A stretch of 31,902 nucleotides of DNA, taken from the IMG/VR virus record IMGVR_UViG_3300008627_000034, positions 1 through 31,902 of that record, one strand, 5' to 3'. Position numbers and translations under genes: made by a program. Origin of the DNA: a virus. Below are positions 1 to 8,366 of the stretch, piece by piece. The notes below the pieces were generated by a model that was not told the DNA's origin, did not search any database, and saw only the letters and a program-made list of their open reading frames with translations. Each line of letters starts with the position of its first letter. The stretch's first letter is position 1.

Positions 1-2677
1 AAATCGAAAGTTCAGCCGCTGTTCTGATTCCCTCTCCAACATCTACAGGAACTTCAACAACCATTGTTGTATCTTCTGAACCAAATGCTGGTTCTAATTT
101 GTATCCTGCTTTCTTTAGTGGTTCTAATAATTCTGAATGTTTAGATAGTCTAATTCGTCTTATATAAAATCTACTCTCAGGATAATGTAAACCTGGTGTC
201 GCGCCTGCCAATAATGATACAGTTCCACTTGGTTTTATTGAAGTCGTTTTTTTCGACTTCGGTATTGCAAACCAATCTGAATACATTTTATCCCACGCTT
301 GAATAACGTCATATCCGTTCTCCAACCAATTTCTTAATTCATCTAAACCTCTATTTGTGATAAACTGAGCAACACCACTTACACTACATCCAATTCTACG
401 ATTTCTTAACATCACTCTGTTTGTATCGCTCCAATGAGTTTTACCAAGTGTTACGGTCTTAGCATACAAATAAGCATATTTTAATGTACGAGCATAATCC
501 TCATATGAATCATGATTATTTGGAAAGGTTTCTACAAGACAACACAACTCATATGACTCAAGTGTTTGTTCCAGACAATTATGGATAAACAAACCAGATG
601 AACACAAATACTTATCATCCAAAGTAGATGTTATCACACCAAAATTATGTGTATCTTCAACAATCATATCATAAACATCTTCATATCCATAAAACTCAAC
701 TGATGCAACTTTATGATTCCAAATACCCTGATTGTCCATTCCTCTTTTAACATTGGAACAAGAATAACTACAAGTTTTTCTTTTGGATGCTTGATATTCT
801 GTAAGTGTTTTGTATTCATTACACACAGGACAATTCCAATCAACCCAAACTGTTTTTTCTTTCATCTTCTTTGATATGTGTTTTCTAACTTCATCTGTCA
901 TACCATTTCTAATTGATTCAACCATGAAATCTCTTTGGGTTTCCCAATTTTCTTCTGATTTTTTACCAATCTTTTTTAATGTAGATTTTTTATGATGTTT
1001 ACCATACATACTATTTCTTTCACCAAAATGACCACCATTTTCAAGAGTAGTTTTTTTCATCTTTTCTACATTTACAGGGTCATGCATTGGATTTTTATCT
1101 AATCTATGTAATCTACTATGTTCCGATTGAGTTATTACATCTAAATTATCCCACCTGTCATTTGTCTTATCAAAATCTTTATGATGAATTGCATATTCTT
1201 TTGGATTGGGCATATAACCAAGTTCATGCTCTGTAATCAATCTATATTGTCTTATACCACTTACTCTTTTACCAGTTCCTCTTATGTTCCTATAACCTTT
1301 GTTGTCAAAACTATTAAATGGAAATACTGATTCGCCTTTTTGTAAATCTTTAAGTTCTTTATATTCACCATTTCTCAACATAATTTTATGGTCAGGTGTA
1401 GCTAACAAATTAGAACCGTCATCTAATGTTAGTTTCCATATTTCAGTATTTTCTTTTGTTTTCCAAGTTTTAGTTGATTGTTTAATAACTACTTTACCAT
1501 TTTCATCAACAGAATAAACTGGATATTGAGTACCAATCAAATCTTTAATTGGAACTGCATTTCTACCATCAGCTACTGCCACTAATGTATCACCAACTAC
1601 ACAAGGATTACCACCCATAGCTCTGTGGTCTTTATCATCTCCACCATTTTTCATTCTTGAGTAGTGTCTCATATTTTCTAACCACGCTAACCCTGGTTCT
1701 CCATTATCTGAAATTCTTTTTGCTACCTCTGTATAATCCATACCAAGTTCTGCAAAGATAGAGTTATTTGATGTCCATCCAAATTGTTCTCTGTGTGGAT
1801 TTACTTTATAATTTTTTAAATCTAAGTATTCTTCATTATGTGGGTCACCAAATACAATCTCTGCAGTTCTTCTAACATTACCTGCTACAACACACTTACC
1901 AATAAGGTTCATTATGTCCACAATAGTCGTTACTGTAATTGGACTATTTGTATTATTATCCAATACACCTCTAATATCTTCGTGAATTTCTTCTAATGGT
2001 TCATGTCCACTCGAAACACCACCAAAACCTTTGATTGGCTCTCCAGCAGGTCTGACTTTTGAATAATCAAAATCAACTTGGGCAGTTCCATGAAAATAAC
2101 TTTCTAACAATAGTCTAAGAGATTCTACCCAACCCTCTCTTGTGTCAGGTATTTGAAAAATTTCTACTTCACGATTTAAGTTAGGTTCTTTTATAAAAAT
2201 CTCTCCTGCACCTTTTGTATCAAAACCAACTCCAACACCTAACATTGATGCGTCCATAAGGAAACAAAATGGTTTTGAATAATCTTCTTTAAGTGTAGCA
2301 GTAGATACGAATGCACAATTATTGAGTGCCGCGTATAACTTCTTTTCTTCTGTGATTGGTGTTCCCATTGCCCACAATCCACGACCTGGTGGTAAGAACT
2401 TCATATTAAAAATTCTATCATACATATCTTGAGCTGACTTCTGCGCTTGCCAAGGATTCCAACCTAACAAATGAGATTCTATGTGAGACATTTGCATCGA
2501 GTATGTTCCCTCTACAACCCTTTGAACGGTTTCCCACCATCTTTCATTTTTTCCGTTTTCTTTAATTCTTGAATAGGTTCTCATATAAACTAATTCACCT
2601 AATCCATTAAAACCAAAAGGTGGCTTCTTTCGTTTATATTTATTTATAAATTTATCAGATAATTTAAATTTTTCCAT
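1..2677 (-). CDS. nrdJ: Class II (adenosylcobalamin-dependent) ribonucleoside-triphosphate reductase, intein-containing, 3' end cut by window
   Basis: Reduces ribonucleotides to deoxyribonucleotides in the cytoplasm using B12, feeding phage DNA synthesis. The frame stays open from an ATG at 2677 to the window edge (892 codons visible). Landmarks of the monomeric RTPR family (Lactobacillus leichmannii type, about 740 aa without intein) are visible: FGFNGLGELVYMRTYSR near the N-terminus, the redox cysteine in ALNNCAF (residue 121, matching C119), VRPAGEPIKGFGG, GKCVVAGNVRRTAEI and SNNSIFA. After the intein comes C-LEQTLESYELCCLVE, which carries the radical cysteine (C408 equivalent), E410 two residues on, and the second redox cysteine (C419) eleven residues on. 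The intein sits directly before that radical cysteine, so the enzyme can work only after splicing. An AGGTGG site lies very close to the ATG. The gene lies 5 bp after a 48-aa basic protein and downstream of the helicase. The family call is secure; the C-terminal redox tail is outside the window. Confidence 0.93.
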   Translation of the reverse strand, partial: MEKFKLSDKFINKYKRKKPPFGFNGLGELVYMRTYSRIKENGKNERWWETVQRVVEGTYSMQMSHIESHLLGWNPWQAQKSAQDMYDRIFNMKFLPPGRGLWAMGTPITEEKKLYAALNNCAFVSTATLKEDYSKPFCFLMDASMLGVGVGFDTKGAGEIFIKEPNLNREVEIFQIPDTREGWVESLRLLLESYFHGTAQVDFDYSKVRPAGEPIKGFGGVSSGHEPLEEIHEDIRGVLDNNTNSPITVTTIVDIMNLIGKCVVAGNVRRTAEIVFGDPHNEEYLDLKNYKVNPHREQFGWTSNNSIFAELGMDYTEVAKRISDNGEPGLAWLENMRHYSRMKNGGDDKDHRAMGGNPCVVGDTLVAVADGRNAVPIKDLIGTQYPVYSVDENGKVVIKQSTKTWKTKENTEIWKLTLDDGSNLLATPDHKIMLRNGEYKELKDLQKGESVFPFNSFDNKGYRNIRGTGKRVSGIRQYRLITEHELGYMPNPKEYAIHHKDFDKTNDRWDNLDVITQSEHSRLHRLDKNPMHDPVNVEKMKKTTLENGGHFGERNSMYGKHHKKSTLKKIGKKSEENWETQRDFMVESIRNGMTDEVRKHISKKMKEKTVWVDWNCPVCNEYKTLTEYQASKRKTCSYSCSNVKRGMDNQGIWNHKVASVEFYGYEDVYDMIVEDTHNFGVITSTLDDKYLCSSGLFIHNCLEQTLESYELCCLVETFPNNHDSYEDYARTLKYAYLYAKTVTLGKTHWSDTNRVMLRNRRIGCSVSGVAQFITNRGLDELRNWLENGYDVIQAWDKMYSDWFAIPKSKKTTSIKPSGTVSLLAGATPGLHYPESRFYIRRIRLSKHSELLEPLKKAGYKLEPAFGSEDTTMVVEVPVDVGEGIRTAAELSI
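578..1603 (-). mobile_element. Intein with HNH homing endonuclease inside nrdJ
   Basis: A 342-residue in-frame insertion interrupts the reductase at NP^C. It begins with Cys1 (CVVGDTLVAV, typical block A), carries a block B TPDH at intein residues 69-72, and ends GLFIHN followed by Cys+1, the canonical C-terminal splice junction. The centre carries an HNH-type motif (IHHKDFDKTNDRWDNL, about residues 139-154), then a NUMOD3-like NPMHDP...NSMYGKHHKK stretch and a four-cysteine zinc-finger-like segment (CPVC...CSYSC). Known inteins of this kind splice themselves out of the precursor, and the endonuclease spreads the element to inteinless alleles. All splice residues look intact, so it is probably active in splicing; whether the endonuclease still cuts cannot be read from the sequence. 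HNH inteins are less common than LAGLIDADG ones. Confidence 0.92.
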
Positions 2678-2682
2678 TCCAC

Positions 2683-2829
2683 CTACTTTCCTATGACCTT
2701 TTTAGACCAATATTTTATTTTTTTATTATCAAGAATTTTTTCTCGATGTTTCCAATAATATTTCTTCTGTCGAGCTCTTCTCGCCTTAATTCTATCAAGC
2801 TCAGTTATGTATTTTATTTTACGTCCCAT
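2683..2829 (-). CDS. Small basic protein, MGRK/YYW family, 48 aa
   Basis: Unrecognised. A short Arg/Lys-rich protein opening MGRKIKYITELDR and carrying ARRARQKKYYWKHREK. I chose the ATG at 2829 over a TTG start at 2901 because the same MGRK-x-KY-x-TE opening begins a second small protein at 5441. That makes MGRK the likely true N-terminus and the upstream TTG extension spurious. The reading frame sits between the helicase and nrdJ and ends 5 bp before the nrdJ ATG. A GGGA sequence precedes the ATG. The strong positive charge and Tyr-Tyr-Trp core suggest nucleic-acid binding, but that is inference. It contains no cysteine, so it is not a zinc finger. Confidence 0.6.
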   Translation of the reverse strand: MGRKIKYITELDRIKARRARQKKYYWKHREKILDNKKIKYWSKKVIGK

Positions 2830-2927
2830 TTTTTCCCAAAATAAAAGTAGGGAAGAAAGTTTTTCATATTTTTTTATGAAATTTTTTCTTATTTCTTCCA
2901 ATAATAAGTACCATATATATTACAAAA

Positions 2928-4322
2928 TTATTCGAATCCTTCTATCTTTTTATCTGAAGGTTTTTCTTTTTCATCAGTTTTATATGCTGCGTAAACATTC
3001 GCCGCGGTTTGTCTTAAAAAATCCTCTGAACTTTTCATTTTCTTTGTAGCTTCTGAACCCATTTTTGAAGTTGGACGATGTATATCAATTAATCCTATTG
3101 TAGTATTCATACTTACAGGATAGGTTATACCATCAACACCAAATCTATTTTTTATAATATGACACCGAGCCGTATTAGCTGCTTTATCCTCAATTTTTCT
3201 CGATATACTTAAAACAAAATCTGCTGTCATAACTTTAGTATAACTCTCCGCGACTTTTTCTGCCCCAATAACATCTTCCTCTAATGATGAACGATTTGCT
3301 TGTGATGCTGTCCATATAGGAACTTCCATTTCACCAGCCAATCCTCGTAGGTCTTCATAAATGTTTCCTAACTGAAGTCTTAATTCTTTTGAATGTCCCA
3401 CATCTCTCATAATATCAGCGTAATCTACAATAACTAAATTAGGTTTAAATCCACTAATCTCACATTGTTTCAAATGTGCATTTAAAGTTTGAACTGTTGC
3501 AGACCTGGTTGGAAAATATTTAATTAATAATTGTCCTTTAACTTGTTGTAAAGATTTTTCTACTTCCTCTTTTCTAAATTTTAAATCTCCTGTAGGTACA
3601 CCTGAAAATATAGTATCATATCGTAATCCAACATATTCTTGGTTTAATTCCAATGTATAATGTACTACTTTTTTTCCAACCTTAATAGCGTTTTGTACTA
3701 TTTTTTGTAAACACCAAGTTTTTCCAATACCTGCTGGTGCTACCAATACTCCTAATTCTCCAGCACCTAATCCACCATCCATTACTTCATCTATAATATC
3801 CCAACCAGTAGAAACAGTTTTTCGAGTAGTTTTAGTCATTCGTTCTTCTAAACCTTTAATATAATCATGACCTAAATCCTTACTCGTACCCGCTTTCATA
3901 GCTTCATCTATTCTTACCTTAATACCATCATAGTCTTGTCTTTCTAACAAATCAACACTATCCATTATAGCGGTTTTTAATGTTTGATTTTTACAGAAAG
4001 TCAACGCATGTTCTTTTATATATTCAAAATCAGTAGCGTTTCTTAATTGATATGATTCTTTCAAATTATCTATAACGGTTTGTTGTAAAAGATCTGAATT
4101 TATTTTTTTAATCTCTATGGATAAGGTTTCCATAGTTGGTGTAGTCTTATATTTTCCAAAATACTCTTTTATATTACGTACTAACCATTTATCCGCATCA
4201 CTATCGAAATACTCTGGTTCTATAATATCATTAATAGTTTGCATGAATTGTTTATCATTAATAAGTAAAATGATAATTTTCTTCTGAAATGAATGTCCGA
4301 AATGTGTTAATGTTTCTGCCAT
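2928..4322 (-). CDS. gp41: Replicative DNA helicase, DnaB/T4 gp41-like
   Basis: Hexameric 5'-3' helicase that unwinds DNA at the phage replication fork and would partner a primase encoded elsewhere. The 464-aa length equals a typical gp41/DnaB. The N-terminal 150 residues are helical, like the DnaB N-domain. The RecA-like motor follows: Walker A APAGIGKT (about 195-202), Walker B NLVIVDYAD (295-303), the sensor TASQANR (338-344) and the arginine-finger-like KNRFG (391-395). The C-terminus (about 425-464) is charged and probably flexible. The ATG at 4322 lies just after the TAA of a 30-codon ORF, so translation may be coupled. It is part of the replication block from the ssDNA-binding protein to nrdJ. 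The family assignment is firm. Confidence 0.92.
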   Translation of the reverse strand: MAETLTHFGHSFQKKIIILLINDKQFMQTINDIIEPEYFDSDADKWLVRNIKEYFGKYKTTPTMETLSIEIKKINSDLLQQTVIDNLKESYQLRNATDFEYIKEHALTFCKNQTLKTAIMDSVDLLERQDYDGIKVRIDEAMKAGTSKDLGHDYIKGLEERMTKTTRKTVSTGWDIIDEVMDGGLGAGELGVLVAPAGIGKTWCLQKIVQNAIKVGKKVVHYTLELNQEYVGLRYDTIFSGVPTGDLKFRKEEVEKSLQQVKGQLLIKYFPTRSATVQTLNAHLKQCEISGFKPNLVIVDYADIMRDVGHSKELRLQLGNIYEDLRGLAGEMEVPIWTASQANRSSLEEDVIGAEKVAESYTKVMTADFVLSISRKIEDKAANTARCHIIKNRFGVDGITYPVSMNTTIGLIDIHRPTSKMGSEATKKMKSSEDFLRQTAANVYAAYKTDEKEKPSDKKIEGFE

Positions 4323-4323
4323 A

Positions 4324-4416
4324 TTAAAAAAAATCGTGTTTAATTAAATTTGCTGGATTAATTGCCTTCTCTACTCTGGATTCAGCACTATCTCCATTGA
4401 TAAGTTTACTTTCCAT
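4324..4416 (-). CDS. Possible 30-aa linker ORF between the Mom-like gene and the helicase
   Basis: An ATG at 4416 opens a 30-codon frame (MESKLINGDSAESRVEKAIN, then 10 more residues ending KHDFF). It overlaps the last codons of the Mom-like gene by 11 nt and ends one base before the helicase ATG. It fills an otherwise empty 83-bp gap exactly. It may be a translational-coupling leader, or the 3' remnant of a gene replaced by the Mom-like insertion. No family is recognised and the frame could be chance. Confidence 0.35.
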   Translation of the reverse strand: MESKLINGDSAESRVEKAINPANLIKHDFF

Positions 4417-5272
4417 TAAAATCAAAAAACTCCTTTGCTTTATTATAAGTTGACACAACTCTACTATTCTTTATAGCTGATTTATTATATTTAAGTGGTG
4501 AATTACTTCTCCATTCTATCTCATTCACAAAACTCCAAGACCCATCTGTAAAATCTTTTTTCTTCCAAACCAATTCTTTATCCTTTGGATATGTTCTATT
4601 CCACTTAATATCAGTTTCTTTTAACAATCTTTTCTTTTCTCTCTTACTACATAAAAAATAAACATACCTAAATTGTCTACCTCTATAATGACTCCAATTA
4701 TTTTCAATTAAAAACTCTTTAGTAGGTCTTCTACCTATATTTAAATTTTTCTTATCCTTTAAATAAGATTGAGCTGTTCTTGGATGTACTCTCTCACCAG
4801 TATCAGATAGATATAAATCTGTAGTTATAAACCCACCATATAAAAAGTTAGTTGCTTGATAAACATAACCTGGTTTTCCCAATATACCATCTGCCCAAGT
4901 ATAAATCAATTTTATATCAGGTCTATTCTCCTTAACCCATTTAAACATTTTAGATAAAATTACTGATTCTGAATTTTTAGGTAATTCTTCTAACATACAC
5001 ATTTTACCTATCTCTAAATAGTCTTTAGATTTTAAAGAAGGGAATAAATTTTTAATTGTATTAAGTGGTTGAACTCCCCACCCAAGAGTAATAACCGCAA
5101 CAAGTTTATTATCAATAAAACTTCCAAGAAAATGTTTAGTTAATCTCGGCATTATTTTTGAATAATGATTATTAAACACAACATCTAACGCACTTACTTC
5201 ATCTATTTCAACAAAGTCTGATTCTTTTACATTTTCAATTGAATAAAATTCATGTTCACTATTACTCCCCAT
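4406..5272 (-). CDS. Mom-like DNA modification protein (GNAT-fold adenine acetamidation family)
   Basis: Mom of phage Mu modifies adenine N6 to a carbamoylmethyl form that blocks host restriction. This 289-aa protein carries blocks that I associate with Mom-like phage proteins: NHYSKIMPRLTKHFLGSF near the N-terminus, LEIGKMCMLEELPKNSES, then IKLIYTWADGILGKPGYVYQ followed by ATNFLYGG, and a late RQFRYVYFL. The hydrophobic strands with conserved E, S, D and Y fit a GNAT-like acyltransferase fold. I place the start at the ATG at 5272; an upstream in-frame start (5332) lies within the overlapping 59-aa gene and its extra residues match no family block. The C-terminal 90 residues, rich in Lys, Trp and Asn, go beyond the Mu Mom core. 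It is the only modification-type gene among replication genes. The assignment is from recalled motif resemblance, not a search. Confidence 0.65.
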   Translation of the reverse strand: MGSNSEHEFYSIENVKESDFVEIDEVSALDVVFNNHYSKIMPRLTKHFLGSFIDNKLVAVITLGWGVQPLNTIKNLFPSLKSKDYLEIGKMCMLEELPKNSESVILSKMFKWVKENRPDIKLIYTWADGILGKPGYVYQATNFLYGGFITTDLYLSDTGERVHPRTAQSYLKDKKNLNIGRRPTKEFLIENNWSHYRGRQFRYVYFLCSKREKKRLLKETDIKWNRTYPKDKELVWKKKDFTDGSWSFVNEIEWRSNSPLKYNKSAIKNSRVVSTYNKAKEFFDFNGK

Positions 5273-5441
5273 ACAATTCTTTCCTGCGTTTTTCCTCAAT
5301 TTCCTGCTGTCGTTTTTTTCTGTATCTATCACGTGCTACTTTACGTAATCTTTCCTGATTACGATAGTAATGTTCCATCTGCCATTTACGCTGGGCGTCT
5401 TGTTTCTCTTGTTCAGTCTTATATTTAACTTTTCTACCCAT
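5262..5441 (-). CDS. Small basic protein, MGRK/YY family, 59 aa, overlaps the Mom-like gene
   Basis: Unrecognised. It begins MGRKVKYKTEQEKQ and continues HYYRNQERLRKVARDRYRKK, ending KELYGE. Almost every third residue is Arg or Lys and it is probably one long helix. Its first 30 residues resemble the 48-aa protein at 2829-2683 (shared MGRK-x-KY-x-TE, then a YY-x-x-x-RE core). It overlaps the end of the 5'-nuclease gene by 8 nt, and its last codons overlap the Mom-like ATG by 11 nt, so the two are probably translationally coupled. In phage Mu the small Com protein gene overlaps mom in the same way and controls its translation, but Com has zinc-binding cysteines and this protein has none. A link in function is therefore speculation. 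Confidence 0.6.
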   Translation of the reverse strand: MGRKVKYKTEQEKQDAQRKWQMEHYYRNQERLRKVARDRYRKKRQQEIEEKRRKELYGE

Positions 5442-6486
5442 GACTCATTTTCGCATATCTATTTAATTGAGTAAAATTCTGATTTAACCAACTCTGTAAG
5501 TTTGGTAAAGAAGCGAAAAGTTTATCTTGTAAAAACATCTTTTCAAATTCCATTTTATTCAATTGTGTTATAGGTCTATCTATTCCTTCACGTATCCTCA
5601 ATTTAGTGGAATTTGGTATATCAACATCATGTAACTGCATTAATCTTTTATTAAGATCTAATTGAGATTCACACATCGATATACTTTCAAAAATTTTCAT
5701 TTCATCTTCCTTACCACGACATGATTGTACTATTTCTTCTATGGTTAAATCTTTATCTTTTTCTTGTATATGTGGAAATCTTTTTATGATAGTTTTTAAG
5801 CCCGCACCCTTAACTCCAGGTATATTATCAGATTTATCCCCTTCTAATATCCTATAAGTTAAAAAATTTCTTGAAGGAATACCATATTCTTCAAATATTT
5901 TATCTTCATCATAAATTTTCTTTTTAGTAGGAGAATAAATCTTAATTCTATCATTGACAAGTTGTAAAAAATCTTTATCAGTAGAACTAATGACAACATT
6001 TTTATCAAAAACTTGTTTAGATAAATAACCAATGGTATCATCCGCTTCAATATTATCTATTGATAAAATACTAAGTGGTAATGTTTCCAAATATTGAACA
6101 GTTCGCTGTAACTGTCGTAACATATTAGCTCGTTCTTCTTCTTTATCTGCAAAATCATATGCACGAACAAGTCTTTTATCTGTTTTACGACCTGCTTTAT
6201 ATTCAGGAAATAATTTACGGCGGCGGGTACTCCCACCCTTACCATCAAATACTATAATGGCTCGGGTGGGATTAAAAAGATGAATTACATAACCTATACT
6301 TTTTAGAAAACCAACTATTCCCCCAATATGAACACCGTCATCATTGAGAGTTGGTATAACACTAAATACTCGTATAAAAGTATTTAGGCCATCTATAATT
6401 AGTACTTTATCATTGAAGTGACCATCATCTAATTTACCGCCTTGTTTCTTTATCTGTTCAAGAATACTTACGTATCTATCATTCAT
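5434..6486 (-). CDS. 5'-3' exonuclease / flap nuclease, T4 RNase H-like
   Basis: Removes RNA primers and 5' flaps during lagging-strand synthesis. The metal-binding acidic residues of the FEN/PIN family are present in order (numbering from the ATG at 6486): LIIDG (D32), IIVFDG (D81), EADD (E147, D149, D150) and STDKD (D170, D172). These are followed by the helix-3-turn-helix entry GDKSDNIPGVKGAG (about 216-229). A basic STRRRKLFPEYKAGR segment at about 86-100 matches the arch region. The length (350 aa) is close to T4 RNase H (305 aa) and to the Pol I 5'-nuclease domain. I chose the ATG at 6486, which overlaps the UvsX stop by 8 nt; a longer frame starts 30 nt upstream but adds nothing conserved. 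Confidence in the family is high; the exact gene name is less certain. Confidence 0.9.
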   Translation of the reverse strand: MNDRYVSILEQIKKQGGKLDDGHFNDKVLIIDGLNTFIRVFSVIPTLNDDGVHIGGIVGFLKSIGYVIHLFNPTRAIIVFDGKGGSTRRRKLFPEYKAGRKTDKRLVRAYDFADKEEERANMLRQLQRTVQYLETLPLSILSIDNIEADDTIGYLSKQVFDKNVVISSTDKDFLQLVNDRIKIYSPTKKKIYDEDKIFEEYGIPSRNFLTYRILEGDKSDNIPGVKGAGLKTIIKRFPHIQEKDKDLTIEEIVQSCRGKEDEMKIFESISMCESQLDLNKRLMQLHDVDIPNSTKLRIREGIDRPITQLNKMEFEKMFLQDKLFASLPNLQSWLNQNFTQLNRYAKMSHG

Positions 6487-7594
6487 CAAGGGACTCATCT
6501 GTAATCTCCACATCATCTATACCAAGAGCGGATTTGTCATATTTTAATATGACTTTATCACATATGAGATTATAAACATATTCCTTTAAATCATTTTCTT
6601 CCAAAATTTTGTTGAAATCTTTAGATTGAAATTTCTTTTCATCTGTAATCTCACCAGTTTCGAAATCAATGATAGGTAATGTATACCAAGCACCAGATTG
6701 TTTCACTATATCGTAATCCTTCATTACAGTCAGCCAACTACCTTCATCATCTATTCCTGTTTCAAAATAGAGTGGAAATTCAGCTTTCCTAAGAGGAGGC
6801 CCAAGTCTATTTTTAACAACTTGTGCTAAAATAGTCATACCAATAACATTCTTCTTACTATCTTTTATCTGACCTTTATTTTTAAGTCTGATTCGTGTTG
6901 AAGCATGAAATGGTAATGCCTTTCCGCCACTTGTTGTCCAAGGGTCTCCAAACATAACACCTAACTTTTGACGTAACTGGTTGGTAAAGACCAAAGCTAT
7001 CCGTTGTCGTCCAATCATTTGAGTAATTTTTCTCATAGCTTTGGATATTATAATAGCTTTGGCCGTTGCCCAACCATCTTTATCAAAGTCAGCGTCTAAC
7101 TCAACTTTGGTAGTTGCTGCTGCAAGAGAATCCACTAATATAGTAACTAATCTATCTTTTTCAGACTCGCGAACTTTTGTTACGATTTCTTCAATCGCTT
7201 CAAAGACATCCTCTACAGTTTCGACATGAAGATATAACATATTCTTCATATCTAAACCAATTACTTCCAAAAACTCATGAGAAACAGATGTTTCAGTATC
7301 AATATAAACTGCAAGTCCACCTTTTTTCTGAGTTTCTGCGAGAATATGAGCTCCAAGTAATGATTTACCACTACTCTCAAGTCCATTCAATTCTGTAATT
7401 CTACCCACCGCAATACCACCATTAGGTTTATTTGATATTGCTACATCCAACATAGTTGAACCAGTAGATACAAAATCTTTTATATCTGTGGGAGTCTGAT
7501 CCGTGCCATCTAAGAAATAAGCTACTTTATAATCCTTGAACTTTTTATTCAAAGTACCTGCTAATACATCAGCAAGTTCATCTCTTACGCCCAT
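6479..7594 (-). CDS. uvsX: RecA-like recombinase, UvsX
   Basis: ATP-dependent strand-exchange protein that drives recombination-dependent replication and repair, working with the ssDNA-binding protein encoded directly upstream. Seen from the ATG at 7594 (371 aa): Walker A GLESSGKS (71-78), a conserved YIDTETS shortly after, Walker B TILVDS (151-156), and a loop region FTNQLRQKLGVMFGDPWTTS with GGKALPFHAS matching RecA L1/L2. The length matches T4 UvsX (about 390 aa). A longer frame to 7645 would run into the ssDNA-binding gene; the MGVRDELAD start lies 7 bp past that gene's stop. The gene lies in a tight ssb-uvsX-nuclease run, probably one transcript. Confidence 0.93.
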   Translation of the reverse strand: MGVRDELADVLAGTLNKKFKDYKVAYFLDGTDQTPTDIKDFVSTGSTMLDVAISNKPNGGIAVGRITELNGLESSGKSLLGAHILAETQKKGGLAVYIDTETSVSHEFLEVIGLDMKNMLYLHVETVEDVFEAIEEIVTKVRESEKDRLVTILVDSLAAATTKVELDADFDKDGWATAKAIIISKAMRKITQMIGRQRIALVFTNQLRQKLGVMFGDPWTTSGGKALPFHASTRIRLKNKGQIKDSKKNVIGMTILAQVVKNRLGPPLRKAEFPLYFETGIDDEGSWLTVMKDYDIVKQSGAWYTLPIIDFETGEITDEKKFQSKDFNKILEENDLKEYVYNLICDKVILKYDKSALGIDDVEITDESLDE

Positions 7595-7601
7595 TGTATT
7601 A

Positions 7602-8366
7602 CTATTCTTTATTAAAGAGTTCATCAAAAGCTGAAGAAACATCACTTACAGTTTCGGTTGTATCCTTAACTGTATCTGAAGTAACCGATTTCTCTTTAGT
7701 TTCTTCCTTCTCCTCACTTCCACCTTCAAGCCAAGTATTCAAAACTTCCGTAAGTTCATCATAACTCAACTCTTGATAGATTTCAGTAAGTTCCTTCTGA
7801 GTATCTGCTACAGCTTCCAACACATTCTTATCATCAGAAATTGGTGATTGCATTGGTTTTACTCGTATTGCAGTTGAAGGGAAACTTGCTCCAGTTTCTT
7901 CTGCTGTTTTGAACTCAACCGTAACATCACGTCCACCTACTGGATCCGTAATATCACCATAGTCTGGGTCAGCAATTACAGAAAGTAATTCTTGATATAC
8001 CAGCTTTCCAAATCCCCAAAACCTTACGCCTTGATTTTCTTCACCACGAACCAAAACGGGTGCATAAGTTCTCATTTTAGCTTCAAGTTTCTTACCAAGA
8101 CGATAATCATCACGATTACCTGAAGATTTTAGTTTTTGAGCAAATTCTTCAATCGGGTCTGGACGACCAAATGAAATTGGTGAAAGATATGACTTTCCAC
8201 CTAAATCATAATGAAAAAATAACTCAATAAAAGGATTGTCCTTATTAAATTTATAAGGTACAATTCTGATTTGTTGTTTGCCTGGTTGAGGTTTCCAAAG
8301 ATTTGAAGTTCTTTGGGTTGTTGATTGTAACTGATTTAGTCGTTTTTTTACTAAACTTAAATCCAT
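7602..8366 (-). CDS. gp32: ssDNA-binding protein, T4 gp32-like
   Basis: Coats single-stranded DNA and organises replication and recombination proteins. The 254-aa protein has the gp32 plan: a basic N-terminal segment (DLSLVKKRLNQLQSTTQ), a core OB-like region with WKPQPGKQQIRIVPYKFN, the FFHYDLGGKSYLSP strand and GVRFWGFGKLVYQELLS, and an acidic Ser/Thr/Glu-rich tail from about residue 215 that ends FDELFNKE. Such tails bind partner proteins in the family. T4 gp32 is 301 aa, so this one is short, and I do not see the Cys/His zinc cluster of T4 gp32. A strong AGGAG lies 8 nt before the ATG, and the longest upstream gap of this region (118 bp) holds a candidate promoter, so expression is probably high. 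Confidence 0.85.
   Translation of the reverse strand: MDLSLVKKRLNQLQSTTQRTSNLWKPQPGKQQIRIVPYKFNKDNPFIELFFHYDLGGKSYLSPISFGRPDPIEEFAQKLKSSGNRDDYRLGKKLEAKMRTYAPVLVRGEENQGVRFWGFGKLVYQELLSVIADPDYGDITDPVGGRDVTVEFKTAEETGASFPSTAIRVKPMQSPISDDKNVLEAVADTQKELTEIYQELSYDELTEVLNTWLEGGSEEKEETKEKSVTSDTVKDTTETVSDVSSAFDELFNKE

Noticed and set aside
2830-2901. TTG-started N-terminal extension of the 48-aa basic protein
   Set aside because: The shared MGRK opening with the 59-aa protein places the real start at 2829; the extension has no ribosome site.
5262-5441. 59-aa protein as a true homologue of Mu Com
   Set aside because: Com has zinc-binding cysteines; this protein has none. Only the gene arrangement is similar.
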